From Nitrospirota bacterium (GTDB lineage: Bacteria; JACPQY01), in the NCBI GenBank assembly GCA_016190245.1, contig JACPQY010000083.1, positions 11,899 to 75,898 of the forward strand: a stretch of 64,000 nucleotides of DNA, written 5' to 3'. The translations under genes were made by a program, and so were the position numbers. The number at the start of each line of letters is the position of its first letter. The stretch's first letter is position 1. A model generated the notes under the pieces. It ran no database searches. It saw only the letters and a program-made list of their open reading frames with translations, and had not been told where the DNA came from. Of this stretch, positions 50,333-59,725 are shown piece by piece.

Positions 50333-52587
50333 GGGCCTTTCTCCGGGGCGGGGGGCTCGATGTCCGGCGGTGGCGGCTCCGCGGGACCGGGCTCCGCGGG
50401 CGGCGGTTCGGGAGGCGCCGGCGGCGCCGGGGGGGGGGCCTGAGGCCCAGGCGGGGCCGCCTCAGGCGGCGGAGGAGTCTCCCGCGGGTAACGCCCCCTC
50501 CGTTCGGGAGGTACCTCTTGCGTCCGGATCTTCTCCTGGATTTTCTCCGCCGCCTTGCGGTGCTCCTTGGTCGCCCGCTCGAGCGTGCGCTGGATCTCCT
50601 GGCTCTTGCGAATGGCGATGTCCTGCAACTCCTCGGGCGTGGTGACGATGTACGGCGTGAGGAAAATCAGAAGGTTCGTCTTGAGGAGTCGCTTCTTCGA
50701 GGAGCGGAACAGCCAGCCGATGATCGGGATATCGCCCAGGATCGGCACCTTGCTCTCGCTCACACTCGTCGTGTCCTCGATCAGGCCGCCGATAACGACG
50801 GTCTGGCCGTTTTCCACCACCACGGTGTTCTTCACCGATCGCTTGCGCGTGATGAGCCCCTGCTGGCCCACCTGGAAGCCCGTGGGTACCTGCTCGCTCA
50901 CCGCGGAGATTTCCTGGGCAATCGTGAGCCTCACGGACCCGCCCTCGCTGATCTGCGGCGTGACCTTGAGATTGATGCCCACGTCGCGCCGCTCGATGTT
51001 CTGGATGATAGGCGCTCCCGCCAGGGTGGACTGCTGGGTCTGCGTGATGAAGGGAATGTTGGAGCCGACGACGATCTCGGCGTCCTCGTTGTCCACCGTC
51101 AGAATCTGCGGCGTGGAGAGAATGTTCACGTCCTCGTCGGCCGCGAGCGCGTTGAGGAACGCCCCAAAGGTGGGGAACTTCACTTTCGACCCGCCGACAT
51201 CCAGCTCAAACCCCTCGCCGAGGATGCCCACGAACATCCCGGGCTTGGCGAAGGTGGCCAGCCCGCCGCCCGCCGCCCCACCCGCGGCGCCGAGCGGAAC
51301 GAGCGTACTGGCACCGCCCAGGTTCGTGCCGCCGAACGTGATCGTGCCGTCGGCGTTCGCCTTTCCCACGTGGGCCACGATCCCGAAGTCCTTGCGCCGG
51401 TCGAAAGAGATCTCGAGGATGGCCCCCTCCACGAACACCTGCCGGCGCCGCACGTCCAGCATCTCGATGACGTCCTCGATCGTGTCGTAGTCCTTCTGCG
51501 AGGCGATGATGATGAGTGAGTTGGTGGCCTTGTCCGCGGTGATCTTGATGTTCCCTTCGAGCGTCACGGACGGGGTTATGGCCCCCGCGGCCGGCCCGGC
51601 CGTTCCGCCCGGCGGCTTGGCCCCCGGCTGCTGGCGCGTGGGGAGCCCCGCCACGAGGTTGGCCAGCACCTGCGCCAGTTCCTCGGCGTCGGCAAAACTC
51701 AGGCCGCGCACGTGGATGCGCCCCCCCCCGGCCTCGAGCGGCCGGTCCAGCTCGGCCACGAGCTGTCGGAGCTTCTCGATCTCCAGCCTCGGGCCCACCA
51801 CGATGAGGAAGTTGAGCCGGTCGTCCGGAATGATCTTCGTGATCCCCGTTCCCGCCCCCTGCTGGGGCGTGGTGCCCGGCCGCGGTCGCCGCTGGCGCCC
51901 CGTCTGCTCCACGAAAATCTGCGAGACCTGCTGCGCCAGCACCGTCACATCCGCGAAACGAACAGGGATGATCTCCACCACGTCCTCGAAGCCGGGAATG
52001 TCGAGCGTCTCGATGATCTGCATCATCCGGCGGATGTTGGCGGACGTGTCGATAAAAATGAGGATGTTGGTCGGGGCGTAGGACTTGACCACGCCGTTGC
52101 GGGAGACCAGGTCCCGCAACAGCGCCTCCACCTCCTCGGCGGGAACGAACTTGAGGGGCACGAGGCGCGTGATCATCCGGTCCACGGGTTCGAGCTCATC
52201 GCCGGCGCCGCTCGTCGGGATCGGCTCCTGTTTCGCCTCGCTCGAGGGGATGATCTTCATGACCGGGCCGGCCGGCACGAGCGCGAACTGCCGCACCTGG
52301 AGCACGGTCTCGAACACCCGGAACGCTTCGTCCACGGTGACGGGGTCCGGTGAAATGATCGTGATCTTTCCGCGCACTCGCTCGTCCAGGACAAAATTCT
52401 TTCCCGCGAGGTTGGAGATCATCTTGGCGAAATCCTTGATGTCGAACTCGCCGTCGATGCTGATCTTCTCGCCCCCTTTGAACTTCGGACGCTCGGGTTG
52501 AGGCTGCTGGGCGGGGAGATGGGCCGGCGCCGCCATCCACAGGAACAACGCCACGAGACCGGCGAATCCTCGGTGAACAGCTCTCAT
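50329..52587 (-). CDS. gspD: Type II secretion outer-membrane secretin GspD
   Basis: 752 residues with a signal peptide (cleavage about residue 25). N0 domain (FDIKDFAKMISNLAGKNFVL), N1-N3 repeats (YAPTNILIFIDTSANIRRM, IIPDDRLNFLIVVG, ITADKATNSLIIIAS) and the secretin core (VFVEGAILEISFDRR, VNILSTPQILTVDNEDAEI, NTVVVENGQTVVIGGLIED). The C-terminal 110 residues are a Glu/Lys then Pro-rich tail. It forms the outer-membrane channel. Confidence 0.95.
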   Translation of the reverse strand: MRAVHRGFAGLVALFLWMAAPAHLPAQQPQPERPKFKGGEKISIDGEFDIKDFAKMISNLAGKNFVLDERVRGKITIISPDPVTVDEAFRVFETVLQVRQFALVPAGPVMKIIPSSEAKQEPIPTSGAGDELEPVDRMITRLVPLKFVPAEEVEALLRDLVSRNGVVKSYAPTNILIFIDTSANIRRMMQIIETLDIPGFEDVVEIIPVRFADVTVLAQQVSQIFVEQTGRQRRPRPGTTPQQGAGTGITKIIPDDRLNFLIVVGPRLEIEKLRQLVAELDRPLEAGGGRIHVRGLSFADAEELAQVLANLVAGLPTRQQPGAKPPGGTAGPAAGAITPSVTLEGNIKITADKATNSLIIIASQKDYDTIEDVIEMLDVRRRQVFVEGAILEISFDRRKDFGIVAHVGKANADGTITFGGTNLGGASTLVPLGAAGGAAGGGLATFAKPGMFVGILGEGFELDVGGSKVKFPTFGAFLNALAADEDVNILSTPQILTVDNEDAEIVVGSNIPFITQTQQSTLAGAPIIQNIERRDVGINLKVTPQISEGGSVRLTIAQEISAVSEQVPTGFQVGQQGLITRKRSVKNTVVVENGQTVVIGGLIEDTTSVSESKVPILGDIPIIGWLFRSSKKRLLKTNLLIFLTPYIVTTPEELQDIAIRKSQEIQRTLERATKEHRKAAEKIQEKIRTQEVPPERRGRYPRETPPPPEAAPPGPQAPPPAPPAPPEPPPAEPGPAEPPPPDIEPPAPEKGP

Positions 52588-52714
52588 GGATGGAACTGAA
52601 CCGCGGGGCCTTTGGGATGTGGCACGATCAGCGTCCCTGCCGGCCGTCTCTCAGGCCCTCGGCGGAGCGGGGCACGCGGAACGCCGCCGCTCAACCCTGA
52701 GCGACTGCGCCACC

Positions 52715-53620
52715 CTACCGGATGTCATAGTTCATCGCCTGAGGAGTCCCGTTGCGCTCGAGCTGCAGCGTCATCCGGTTGGCGCCCTTGAGCTGCGTGA
52801 ACGCCTTCAGAGCCTCCTCCGTGGTGGTGATGTCGAGGCCGTTGATGCTGTGAAGAACGTCCCCGTTCTTGAGTCCGATTTGCTCGAACAGGCTGCCGGG
52901 GCGGATCGAGAAAATCCTGAACCCGTCCGGCACGCCTCGATTGAAATGGGGCACCACGCGCGCCTGCGTGAGGAGAGCGCTCAGGTTGGAGAGATGCTCG
53001 TCCACGGTGGCCCGCTCGAGAACAAACCCCCCCGCCACCTCGATCGGGGGCTTGGTCTCCGGCGTTTCCGTCTGGGGTTTGGGCGCGGGCGCGGCGGCGA
53101 CCGACGGCGTCTCGGACACCTTGCGTTTCCCATCTTCGCACAGCTCAAGTTTCTCCAGGTACCCCAGCCTCTCGAAAAAAACGACCGTGCGATCCACACG
53201 CACGAGCCGCACATCGGACTTGATCAACGTGCCCACGAAGTGAAGGGAGACGTCCTTGTTGGCCATGTCCAAGTCCTGGATCGCGGCAAACGAGTGGGCG
53301 GGATCGCTGCTGACCACGGTGCCGACGAGGCACAGGTTGAGGGCCGTGTCGAGGGCCTTCTGGGCATCGATGTCCTGCTGGGAAGCCGCGTCTACGTCGG
53401 CCTGATCCACCGCGGCGTCGAAGATGTTGCGATCGAGCATCGCCGAGTAGTCCTTGGCCTGCGTCTCCGCGGGGGCGGTCGCCGACACCACGGGGAGCGG
53501 GGCCGGGCGGGACGCCGAGACCATCACACCGTCAATCACGTTCGTAATAAGGTGGGCGTTGACGTAGCCGATGAGGGTCAGAAAGACCAAATTGACCGTG
53601 GTGGCCAGTCGTCGGATCAT
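52715..53620 (-). CDS. gspC: Type II secretion protein GspC with PDZ domain
   Basis: 301 residues. One N-terminal membrane helix (VNLVFLTLIGYVNAHLITNVI), a homology region (YSAMLDRNIFDAA, then LVGTVVSSDPAHSFAAIQD) and a C-terminal PDZ domain (FRIFSIRPGSLFEQIGLKNG, DVLHSINGLDITTTEEAL). It links the inner-membrane platform to the GspD secretin. First gene of the operon; the 127 bp to gspD hold no gene. Confidence 0.92.
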   Translation of the reverse strand: MIRRLATTVNLVFLTLIGYVNAHLITNVIDGVMVSASRPAPLPVVSATAPAETQAKDYSAMLDRNIFDAAVDQADVDAASQQDIDAQKALDTALNLCLVGTVVSSDPAHSFAAIQDLDMANKDVSLHFVGTLIKSDVRLVRVDRTVVFFERLGYLEKLELCEDGKRKVSETPSVAAAPAPKPQTETPETKPPIEVAGGFVLERATVDEHLSNLSALLTQARVVPHFNRGVPDGFRIFSIRPGSLFEQIGLKNGDVLHSINGLDITTTEEALKAFTQLKGANRMTLQLERNGTPQAMNYDIR

Positions 53621-53668
53621 GTTAATCCAATAGTTTAGCTAAAATGCGGCGTTCTTGCAAAAGAGCGC

Positions 53669-54613
53669 TCACGCCCGGCGCCCAGCAGCCCAGAGGGCCA
53701 TCGCCCGCAAGGGGTCGGCCTCGCGGCCGAACGGGTGGAGGGCGCGAACGGCGGCTTTCGAAAGCTGGCCGGCGTACCGGCGCGCGGCCTCGACGCCGAG
53801 GAGGTCGGCAAACGTCGTCTTCTTCGCTTGCCGGTCCTGGCCCGCATCTTTCCCGAGCTGTTCCGGCGTCGAGGTCGCATCCAGCACGTCATCCATGATC
53901 TGGAAGGCCAGCCCCACGGCTCGACCGTAGCGATCCAGCGCCACCGCCTGTTTCTTATGTGCCCCGCCGGCGATGGCGCCGCAGACCACGCACGCCCGAA
54001 TGAGCGCGCCGGTCTTTCGTCCCTCCAGTTCACGCAGGGCGCGGGCGTCCAGGGGCGAGGAGCCGGGCACTATGTCCCACGCCTGCCCTGCCACCATTCC
54101 CTCCGGTCCTGCGGCGTGGGCGACCACGGCAACGATCTGAATCAGCGCCCCCGGTGGCAGGCGACTCGGATTGCGCACCAAGACGTCGAATGCGAGTGTG
54201 AGGAGCGCATCGCCCGCGAGGATCGCGACGGCTTCGCTGAACGCCCTGTGACACGTTGGCTTGCCGCGGCGCAGGGCGGAATCGTCCATGGAAGGCAGAT
54301 CGTCGTGGATGAGCGAGTAGGTGTGGATCAATTCGACGGCGCACGCCACCGGCAACGCACGATTTGCATCCCCTCGCACGGCGTCGCACGCGGCCAGCAC
54401 GAGCACGGGCCGCACGCGTTTGCCGCCCGCGAAGACGCTGTAGCGCATGGCCTCGTGGAGCTTGGCCACCCCCTCCGGCAACCCTGGCCGATGTCTCGGC
54501 AGCAGCCGCTGGAGAGCCCGGTCCACCCGAGTGGCGCGGACCTGCATGTAGGCTTCGGTCGGAAACGCCCCCCCCTCACCGCCTCCGGACTCGATGCGAC
54601 GATCCCTGCTCAA
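53669..54613 (-). CDS. Polyprenyl synthetase (farnesyl/geranylgeranyl diphosphate synthase type)
   Basis: 314 residues. First Asp-rich motif HDDLPSMDDSALRRGKPTCH and second DDVLDATSTPEQLGKDAGQD, with SVFAGGKRVRPVLVLAA for substrate binding. It elongates isoprenyl diphosphates. It starts 7 bp after the xseB stop, the common xseB-ispA arrangement. The first 20 or so residues are not conserved, so ATG 54547 (MQVRATRVDRAL) is an alternative start. Confidence 0.93.
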   Translation of the reverse strand: MSRDRRIESGGGEGGAFPTEAYMQVRATRVDRALQRLLPRHRPGLPEGVAKLHEAMRYSVFAGGKRVRPVLVLAACDAVRGDANRALPVACAVELIHTYSLIHDDLPSMDDSALRRGKPTCHRAFSEAVAILAGDALLTLAFDVLVRNPSRLPPGALIQIVAVVAHAAGPEGMVAGQAWDIVPGSSPLDARALRELEGRKTGALIRACVVCGAIAGGAHKKQAVALDRYGRAVGLAFQIMDDVLDATSTPEQLGKDAGQDRQAKKTTFADLLGVEAARRYAGQLSKAAVRALHPFGREADPLRAMALWAAGRRA

Positions 54614-54620
54614 GCGCCGC

Positions 54621-54935
54621 TCAGAACGGGAGGTCGTCCTTCTCCTCGCCTTCCCCCTCGTTCTCCGCCGGGCGGGAGGGGCGGCTGGAGCGCTTCTCGC
54701 CTTCCTCGAAAGGCACCGTCTTGGTCTCGCCCGATTCCGACTTCAGAAGCATCTCCACCTTCTGCTGGGCCTCGTCCAGCTTGCTCTTGCAGAGGTCCGC
54801 CAGCTTCTTCCCCTCCTCGAAGAGTTCGATGGACCGTTCCAGAGGGATGTCGCCTTTCTCCAACTCGTCCACGATCTGTTCCAGACGCTTGAGGCCCTCT
54901 TCGAAGCGGCCCAGTTTTACCTCTCGCTTGGACAT
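54621..54935 (-). CDS. xseB: Exodeoxyribonuclease VII small subunit
   Basis: 104 residues from ATG 54935 (preceded by GGAGGTAG). The XseB helix pair FEEGLKRLEQIVDELEKGDI, PLERSIELFEEGKKLADLCK and SKLDEAQQKVEML is complete. The C-terminal tail is unusually long and charged (about 35 residues). It activates XseA. 259 bp separate it from xseA, filled with TCCGCC/GGCGGA palindromes. Confidence 0.93.
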   Translation of the reverse strand: MSKREVKLGRFEEGLKRLEQIVDELEKGDIPLERSIELFEEGKKLADLCKSKLDEAQQKVEMLLKSESGETKTVPFEEGEKRSSRPSRPAENEGEGEEKDDLPF

Positions 54936-55194
54936 ACAATCTACCTCCGTCTGATCGCGCGCACCCGGCACCGGGCTGCGCTTCGCCGTACCGGCACGTT
55001 TCTCGGTATCCGTTCAGTCCCCCCCATCCTCTCCGCCACGGGCGGATTCCCCCGCCAGTCCGGTCCGCCACGGCGGACGGACAAGGGGGGAAGGGACAAG
55101 AGCAGAAGCCTCTCTCGCCCTTCTCCCCTCCCCCTTGATCCGCCGCGGGGCGGACGGGCAGGGGGGTGAACGCCCGGGCTTGCATCACCCACCC

Positions 55195-56586
55195 TCATCG
55201 GATGAGCTTGCCTTGTTTCGGATCGGCCACAATGCGGGCCGTCAACTCCCCGTCGTACAGCCTCACCTCGATGGCATCGCCGCGCCGGACACGCTTCGCC
55301 TCCGTCAGAATCTCACGCGAAGGGAGACCGTACGTGATCGAATAGCCCCGCTTGAGGATGGCAAGCGGGCTGAGCGAATCGAGGATCGCCCCCACGCGCG
55401 ACAAGGCCTGGGCCTGCCGGTCCACGCACGCCGATGTGCGTGAGACGAGACGCTGGACGAGGTGTTCGAGACGCAGCCCATCCTGGTGGACGCGGTGCCG
55501 GGGGCTCAACAGCAAGAGCGCGCGGTACGCCTCGCGCAGCCGAGACTCTCCCTGTGTCAAAAGCCACGCCTGTGCGTTTTCCATTCGAGAAAGCAGGTCG
55601 TCCAGCCGCATCATCGCATCCTCGATGCGCCGCTCGGGCGAGGCGAGCACTCGCCGCGCCTGCTGGAGGCGCGCCGCCCATCCGGCGAGCCCGGCCTTGA
55701 GGGCGCGGCCGAGCCGCGCCTCGAGTCCACCGATCTTCTCCGCCAGTTCGAGCTTGCTGCGCACCACCATCTCCGCGGCGGCCGAGGGGGTCGGGGCGCG
55801 CACGTCCGCCACGAAATCGGCGATCGTCACATCAATCTCGTGTCCCACCGCAGAGATGACGGGGATGCGCGACTCGTAGATCGCGCGGGCGACCACTTCC
55901 TCGTTGAAGGCCCAGAGATCCTCCAGCGAGCCCCCCCCCCGCCCCACGATGAGCACATCCACGTCCGCCCGACGGTTCATCTCGCGCACCGCCGCGGCGA
56001 TTTCCTCGGCGGCGCCCTCGCCCTGCACCCGCACGGGGAAGATCAGGACGGAGACATTGGCAAAACGCCGCCGAAGGACCGTGAGGATGTCCCGGACCGC
56101 GGCACCGGTGGGCGAGGTGACCACGCCGATCCGCTGCGGCAGCACCGGAAGCGGCTTCTTTCGCGAGGGATCGAAGAGTCCCTCCTGCTCGAGTTTCCGC
56201 TTGAGCTGTTCGAATCGGACGAGCAGAGCCCCCACGCCGACGGGCTGGACGAACTCGATGATGAGCCGGTACCGCCCATGCGGCTCGTACAGGCCGATCC
56301 GCCCATGCGCCACCACCTCCGTCCCGTCTTCCAGCTCGTAGCCGAGGCCGGCCTTGCGCTGCGCGAAGCGGAAAATCACGGCCTCCAGCACCGCGCGATC
56401 GTCCTTGAGCGAGAGGAAGGCGTGACCGGAGCCGTGCAGTTTGAAATTGGAGATCTCGCCGCGCACCCAGACGTCCGGGTACTCGCCCTCGATGAGATCC
56501 TTCAGCCCGCGCGTGATCTCGCTGACCGAGAAGACTTTCTCGCCCTCGGCGAGGGACGGCGAACCCGCGGGGGCGATTTCCGTCAC
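55195..56586 (-). CDS. xseA: Exodeoxyribonuclease VII large subunit
   Basis: 463 residues from GTG 56586, which overlaps the MBL gene stop as GTGA and gives the family start (VFSVSEITRGLKDLIEGEY). OB-fold DVWVRGEISNFKLHGSGHAF, then GVVTSPTGAAVRDIL, DVLIVGRGGGSLEDLWAFNEE (first 20), VISAVGHEIDVTIADFVADV and coiled coils. It degrades single-stranded DNA together with XseB. Confidence 0.95.
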   Translation of the reverse strand: MTEIAPAGSPSLAEGEKVFSVSEITRGLKDLIEGEYPDVWVRGEISNFKLHGSGHAFLSLKDDRAVLEAVIFRFAQRKAGLGYELEDGTEVVAHGRIGLYEPHGRYRLIIEFVQPVGVGALLVRFEQLKRKLEQEGLFDPSRKKPLPVLPQRIGVVTSPTGAAVRDILTVLRRRFANVSVLIFPVRVQGEGAAEEIAAAVREMNRRADVDVLIVGRGGGSLEDLWAFNEEVVARAIYESRIPVISAVGHEIDVTIADFVADVRAPTPSAAAEMVVRSKLELAEKIGGLEARLGRALKAGLAGWAARLQQARRVLASPERRIEDAMMRLDDLLSRMENAQAWLLTQGESRLREAYRALLLLSPRHRVHQDGLRLEHLVQRLVSRTSACVDRQAQALSRVGAILDSLSPLAILKRGYSITYGLPSREILTEAKRVRRGDAIEVRLYDGELTARIVADPKQGKLIR

Positions 56587-57221
56587 GCGCCGACGACGAA
56601 CGGATTCATCCGTCGCTCCTGTCCGATCGTGGTGGCGGGACCGTGACCGGGATATACAACCGTCTCGTCCTCGAGCCGCAGCAACCGCTCGCGGATGGAC
56701 GCCATGATGTCCTCGAACGAGCCGCCCCACAGGTCGGTGCGCCCGATGCTGCCCATGAAGAGCGTGTCGCCGGAGAAAAGCAGGTCGTGGTTCGAGTTGG
56801 GCAGGTGGAAGCAGAGGCTCCCCGGGGTGTGGCCCGGCGTGTGAATCGCCTCGAGCTGGATCGAACCTGCGCCAAGGGCCTCACCGTCCTTCACAAACGC
56901 ATCGATCTGCGCGGGCTCGCCGCTCCGCACGCCGAGGAGGCGCGACTGAATCGGCAGCATGCCGAACAGGAACTCATCCGCCTTGTGGAGCGTCACCTGG
57001 GCGTTGGTGGAGTTCTGGAGTGAAGCCGCCCCGCCGATGTGATCCAGGTGTGCGTGTGTGTGCAGAATGGTTTTCGTCTTGAGGTTGTGCTTGCGCAGTA
57101 CGGCCTCGATGCGGTGCACCTCATCGCCGGGGTCGATCACGAGCGCCTCATTCGTTTTCTCGTCGCCGAGAACGTAGCAATTGCATTGGAACGGACCGAC
57201 CACAAGTGTTTCAAAGATCAC
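56583..57221 (-). CDS. MBL-fold metallo-hydrolase (glyoxalase II-like)
   Basis: 212 residues from GTG 57221 (VIFETLVVGPFQCNCYVLGD). Zinc motif HTHAHLDHIGG, then IHTPGHTPGSLCFHLP, LFSGDTLFMGSIGRTDLWGG and VYPGHGPATT. This is the small thioesterase-type MBL family (YcbL-like). The 298 bp upstream, to the SPOR gene, hold no gene but are locally AT-rich and should contain divergent promoters. Confidence 0.9.
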   Translation of the reverse strand: MIFETLVVGPFQCNCYVLGDEKTNEALVIDPGDEVHRIEAVLRKHNLKTKTILHTHAHLDHIGGAASLQNSTNAQVTLHKADEFLFGMLPIQSRLLGVRSGEPAQIDAFVKDGEALGAGSIQLEAIHTPGHTPGSLCFHLPNSNHDLLFSGDTLFMGSIGRTDLWGGSFEDIMASIRERLLRLEDETVVYPGHGPATTIGQERRMNPFVVGA

Positions 57222-57519
57222 GGACCGACAGTAGCAACGAGGGTGCGCGTTTTCAAGTGCGGTCTTTGTGAGAATCCGGAGAGCTGCCGGGGACGGAGGC
57301 CGAGGCGCCACGCTCCGGCATGTGGCCATCGAACTCATGTATCTAGTTATAACTACGTGGCTATTCATTCGCCTCCCCGGCCGCGAGAAAAACCCGTTGA
57401 CGGGCTGGTGTACTCGTGAGAAAAGTGCGAAACTATGCGCGGGATAGGGAGTGGAGGTGTAGTGTTGGTGGTGCGGGTGCGAAGCGGTGTGAGCGCCAGG
57501 CGCGCGGAGGGAAATTCCT

Positions 57520-58362
57520 GTGAGAGAGGTTGATCTCACTCTTATTCGCAAGCGGCTGGCGAAGAAACTTGGCCAGTCCGCCGGGCACTCCGCGCGGCCC
57601 GTGAAAGGGCCCTACGATGTGCCGATCAAGTCGCACTCGAAGGGCTACTATCTCAAGCTGGTCGGCTCTGCCGCATTTCTCATTCTGGCCATCGGTTTTG
57701 CCGCGTACATGATGGAGCCGGAACCCGCCACGGAACCGAAAACGGAGACCTCGCGTGCCCCTTCGCCGGAGGAAGCGGCGGCGGAGAAAGCCAGCGTGCT
57801 CAGAAAGCTAGCGAGCGGCTCGCCGCGGGCGGCGGTCTCTGCGCCGATCACGGAAGAAGTTCCTTCCGGAGATTCGGTGCCCAAGGCGACCTCAACACAT
57901 CGTCCGAGCGCCGGCTTCTACGTTCAGGTGGCGGCCTATCGCAGTCTCAAGTTCGTGGACCCCGGGCGGGCCTTGATGGAGAAGGCCGGCTATCGCGGTG
58001 AGATCGTGGTGCAGGAGACTGAGTGGATCCCCCGCTACGTGGAGATCCAACCGGGCGCGGATCCCTCGGGACTGAAGGAGCGAGTCGAGCGAGCGCTGGC
58101 CGGCCTGGGACGGCCGGTGCTTGTCGAGTCCCCCGGGTCCCACAGCGCTCGTGTTGGGCCGATCTACCAAGCGGCGGCCGCCGAGGCCGCGTCCTCACGT
58201 CTGCACCGGGCCGGACTTCCCGCGCGGATCGTCACGTCCGAACCGGAGAAGATCTACATTCTGCTTCTCGGACCGCTGGAGGACGAGCCGCACGCGCGTC
58301 AGGTTCAGCAGCAGATCCGTCCTTTCGCCGCCGACGCCGAGATCGTCCGCCACGAGGGGTAG
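57520..58362 (+). CDS. SPOR-domain membrane protein
   Basis: 280 residues from GTG 57520 (GGAGGGAAATTCCT upstream). A basic cytoplasmic stretch, one membrane helix (YLKLVGSAAFLILAIGFAAY, about 48-66), a linker rich in Pro/Glu/Ala, and a C-terminal pair of SPOR-like repeats (GFYVQVAAYRSLKFVDPGRA; then VGPIYQAAAAEAASSRLHRA, KIYILLLGPLEDEPHARQ). SPOR domains bind denuded peptidoglycan at the septum, which suggests a cell-division role. Confidence 0.78.
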   Translation: MREVDLTLIRKRLAKKLGQSAGHSARPVKGPYDVPIKSHSKGYYLKLVGSAAFLILAIGFAAYMMEPEPATEPKTETSRAPSPEEAAAEKASVLRKLASGSPRAAVSAPITEEVPSGDSVPKATSTHRPSAGFYVQVAAYRSLKFVDPGRALMEKAGYRGEIVVQETEWIPRYVEIQPGADPSGLKERVERALAGLGRPVLVESPGSHSARVGPIYQAAAAEAASSRLHRAGLPARIVTSEPEKIYILLLGPLEDEPHARQVQQQIRPFAADAEIVRHEG

Positions 58363-58429
58363 AGCCCCCCCTCAACCCACCACGGTGTAGACTCGCGCCG
58401 ATCCGGGCGGACCAGCCTCGCGGTGCGGA

Positions 58430-58738
58430 CTACCCGCCCAGGTGACACGCCTCCCCCGCCACGTTGCGAAGAACGATCGGCGCCGCAATGATCGCCAAGG
58501 CCCCGATCACCCCGATCGCCAAGTACAGGCGCTTCCCCTGAAAAGCCATCAGCGCACCCACAAGAGCAAAGATGAGGGCCAGCGCCTTGCCGGGCACCCC
58601 GTCCGCGAGGGCGATCACCACGCAGGCAGTGGGCCCCTCCGGAAGGGCAGTCTGAGCCCAAGCCGCCGTGGTGCTGCCAAGAAAGGCGATGGCTATCAAG
58701 AGAAGTCCGCACCCTGCCACTCTACTCATCCGTTCCAT
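58430..58738 (-). CDS. Small membrane protein, possibly VirB2/TrbC pilin-like
   Basis: 102 residues from ATG 58738. Signal peptide with cleavage near AWAQ, then two hydrophobic helices (ALALIFALVGALMAFQG and LAIGVIGALAIIAAPIVL) joined by a short KRLY turn. This two-helix mature form of about 75 residues is like VirB2/TrbC pilins, but no conjugation genes are nearby, so the function is open. Confidence 0.55.
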   Translation of the reverse strand: MERMSRVAGCGLLLIAIAFLGSTTAAWAQTALPEGPTACVVIALADGVPGKALALIFALVGALMAFQGKRLYLAIGVIGALAIIAAPIVLRNVAGEACHLGG

Positions 58739-58959
58739 AGGCCTACCCCCTAGGGGACACGCAGAAAGGCCCCCTATATTAATTAGACTCCTGAGAGCCG
58801 CGTTTTGTTCCAAGGCCGGCGGCTCAAGTTCCCCGGCACGGGTCCGATAACTTGACAAAAGGGGTCAGAATCAAACGGCAAGCTGGATGATCGAGGAGGA
58901 ACTCTTTGTCCATCCGCCGCAGAGACAGCGCAATTTCAACTCGTTAGACAGGAGGTTAC

Positions 58960-59583
58960 ATGGAGGTTTCGATCCACGCTGAAATGCTGAAGGCGCAAGC
59001 CATTTCGACGCAGCTCGGGCAAGTCTATGGAAGGGGCCCAAGGACGGGACTTTTGCCCGGGTTGGACGCGGTGGCCGCCGCCCCGTCCTCATCGAAGTTC
59101 GAGGGGGACGGTGTGGTGGTCTCCCTATCCTACAAGAGCCTGGACATCAGCATTTCGGATGAGCCTGGCGAGGCCCCTGCCCCCGAGGAGGGGGAACCCC
59201 GCACCGCAGGGGTGCGCGGCGAGGGCACTGACGGTGAGTTGAAGATCGATCCTCAGTACACTCCGGACGCGGTAAGCACCCGGATCGTGGATTTCGTCAA
59301 GGCACTCTTCGCCCAATACCAGGACGGGAACCCGGAAGGCGACATCAGCGCGTTCGCCTCCGAGATCGCCCGCGGCGTCGAGGAGGGATTCGCGGAGGCC
59401 CGCGAGATCCTCGAATCGGTGCGGATGATGACCGATTCGATTTCCAAGCTCGTCGGAGACACCTACTCGCTCACCGTCGGGAAACTCAGCGACTTCTTCG
59501 AGTCGCTCGGCGTTGTGGTGGATGGGTTGTTCGCCCTGGCGGACCAGAACGCTCAGCCTGAGGAGTCACAGACCGTCGCCTGA
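58960..59583 (+). CDS. DUF5610-like protein
   Basis: 207 residues from ATG 58960 (AGGAGGTTAC upstream). Residues about 95-150 read YTPDAVSTRIVDFVKALFAQ, then EIARGVEEGFAEAREILES, the pattern I associate with DUF5610. No signal peptide, and an acidic protein. Function unknown. It ends before a strong terminator. Confidence 0.65.
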   Translation: MEVSIHAEMLKAQAISTQLGQVYGRGPRTGLLPGLDAVAAAPSSSKFEGDGVVVSLSYKSLDISISDEPGEAPAPEEGEPRTAGVRGEGTDGELKIDPQYTPDAVSTRIVDFVKALFAQYQDGNPEGDISAFASEIARGVEEGFAEAREILESVRMMTDSISKLVGDTYSLTVGKLSDFFESLGVVVDGLFALADQNAQPEESQTVA

Positions 59584-59649
59584 ACGCCGCCTGCCCTGCG
59601 TCGTCGGCGCGGGCAGACGCCCACGAGATTGTAGAACCGACAAGACCCA

Positions 59650-59722
59650 CGGGGTGTTCCTCAGGAACACCACCATCTGGCCCCCCTTCTCAGATCCAGG
59701 GGCGGAGGGGGGCCTTCTCTTT
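59650..59722. terminator. Two hairpins between convergent genes
   Basis: GGTGTTCC-TCA-GGAACACC is a perfect hairpin at about 59652-59671. It is followed by GGCCCCCC (about 59679) pairing with GGGGGGCC (about 59707) and a T-rich TTCTCTTT. The position between convergent genes suggests termination for the + strand DUF5610 gene and possibly for both. Confidence 0.7.
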
Positions 59723-59725
59723 GGG

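Noticed and set aside
48650-50443. 597-codon plus-strand ORF opposite gspE
   Set aside because: Mirror frame of a strongly conserved ATPase; low-complexity Gly/Ala end and no motifs.
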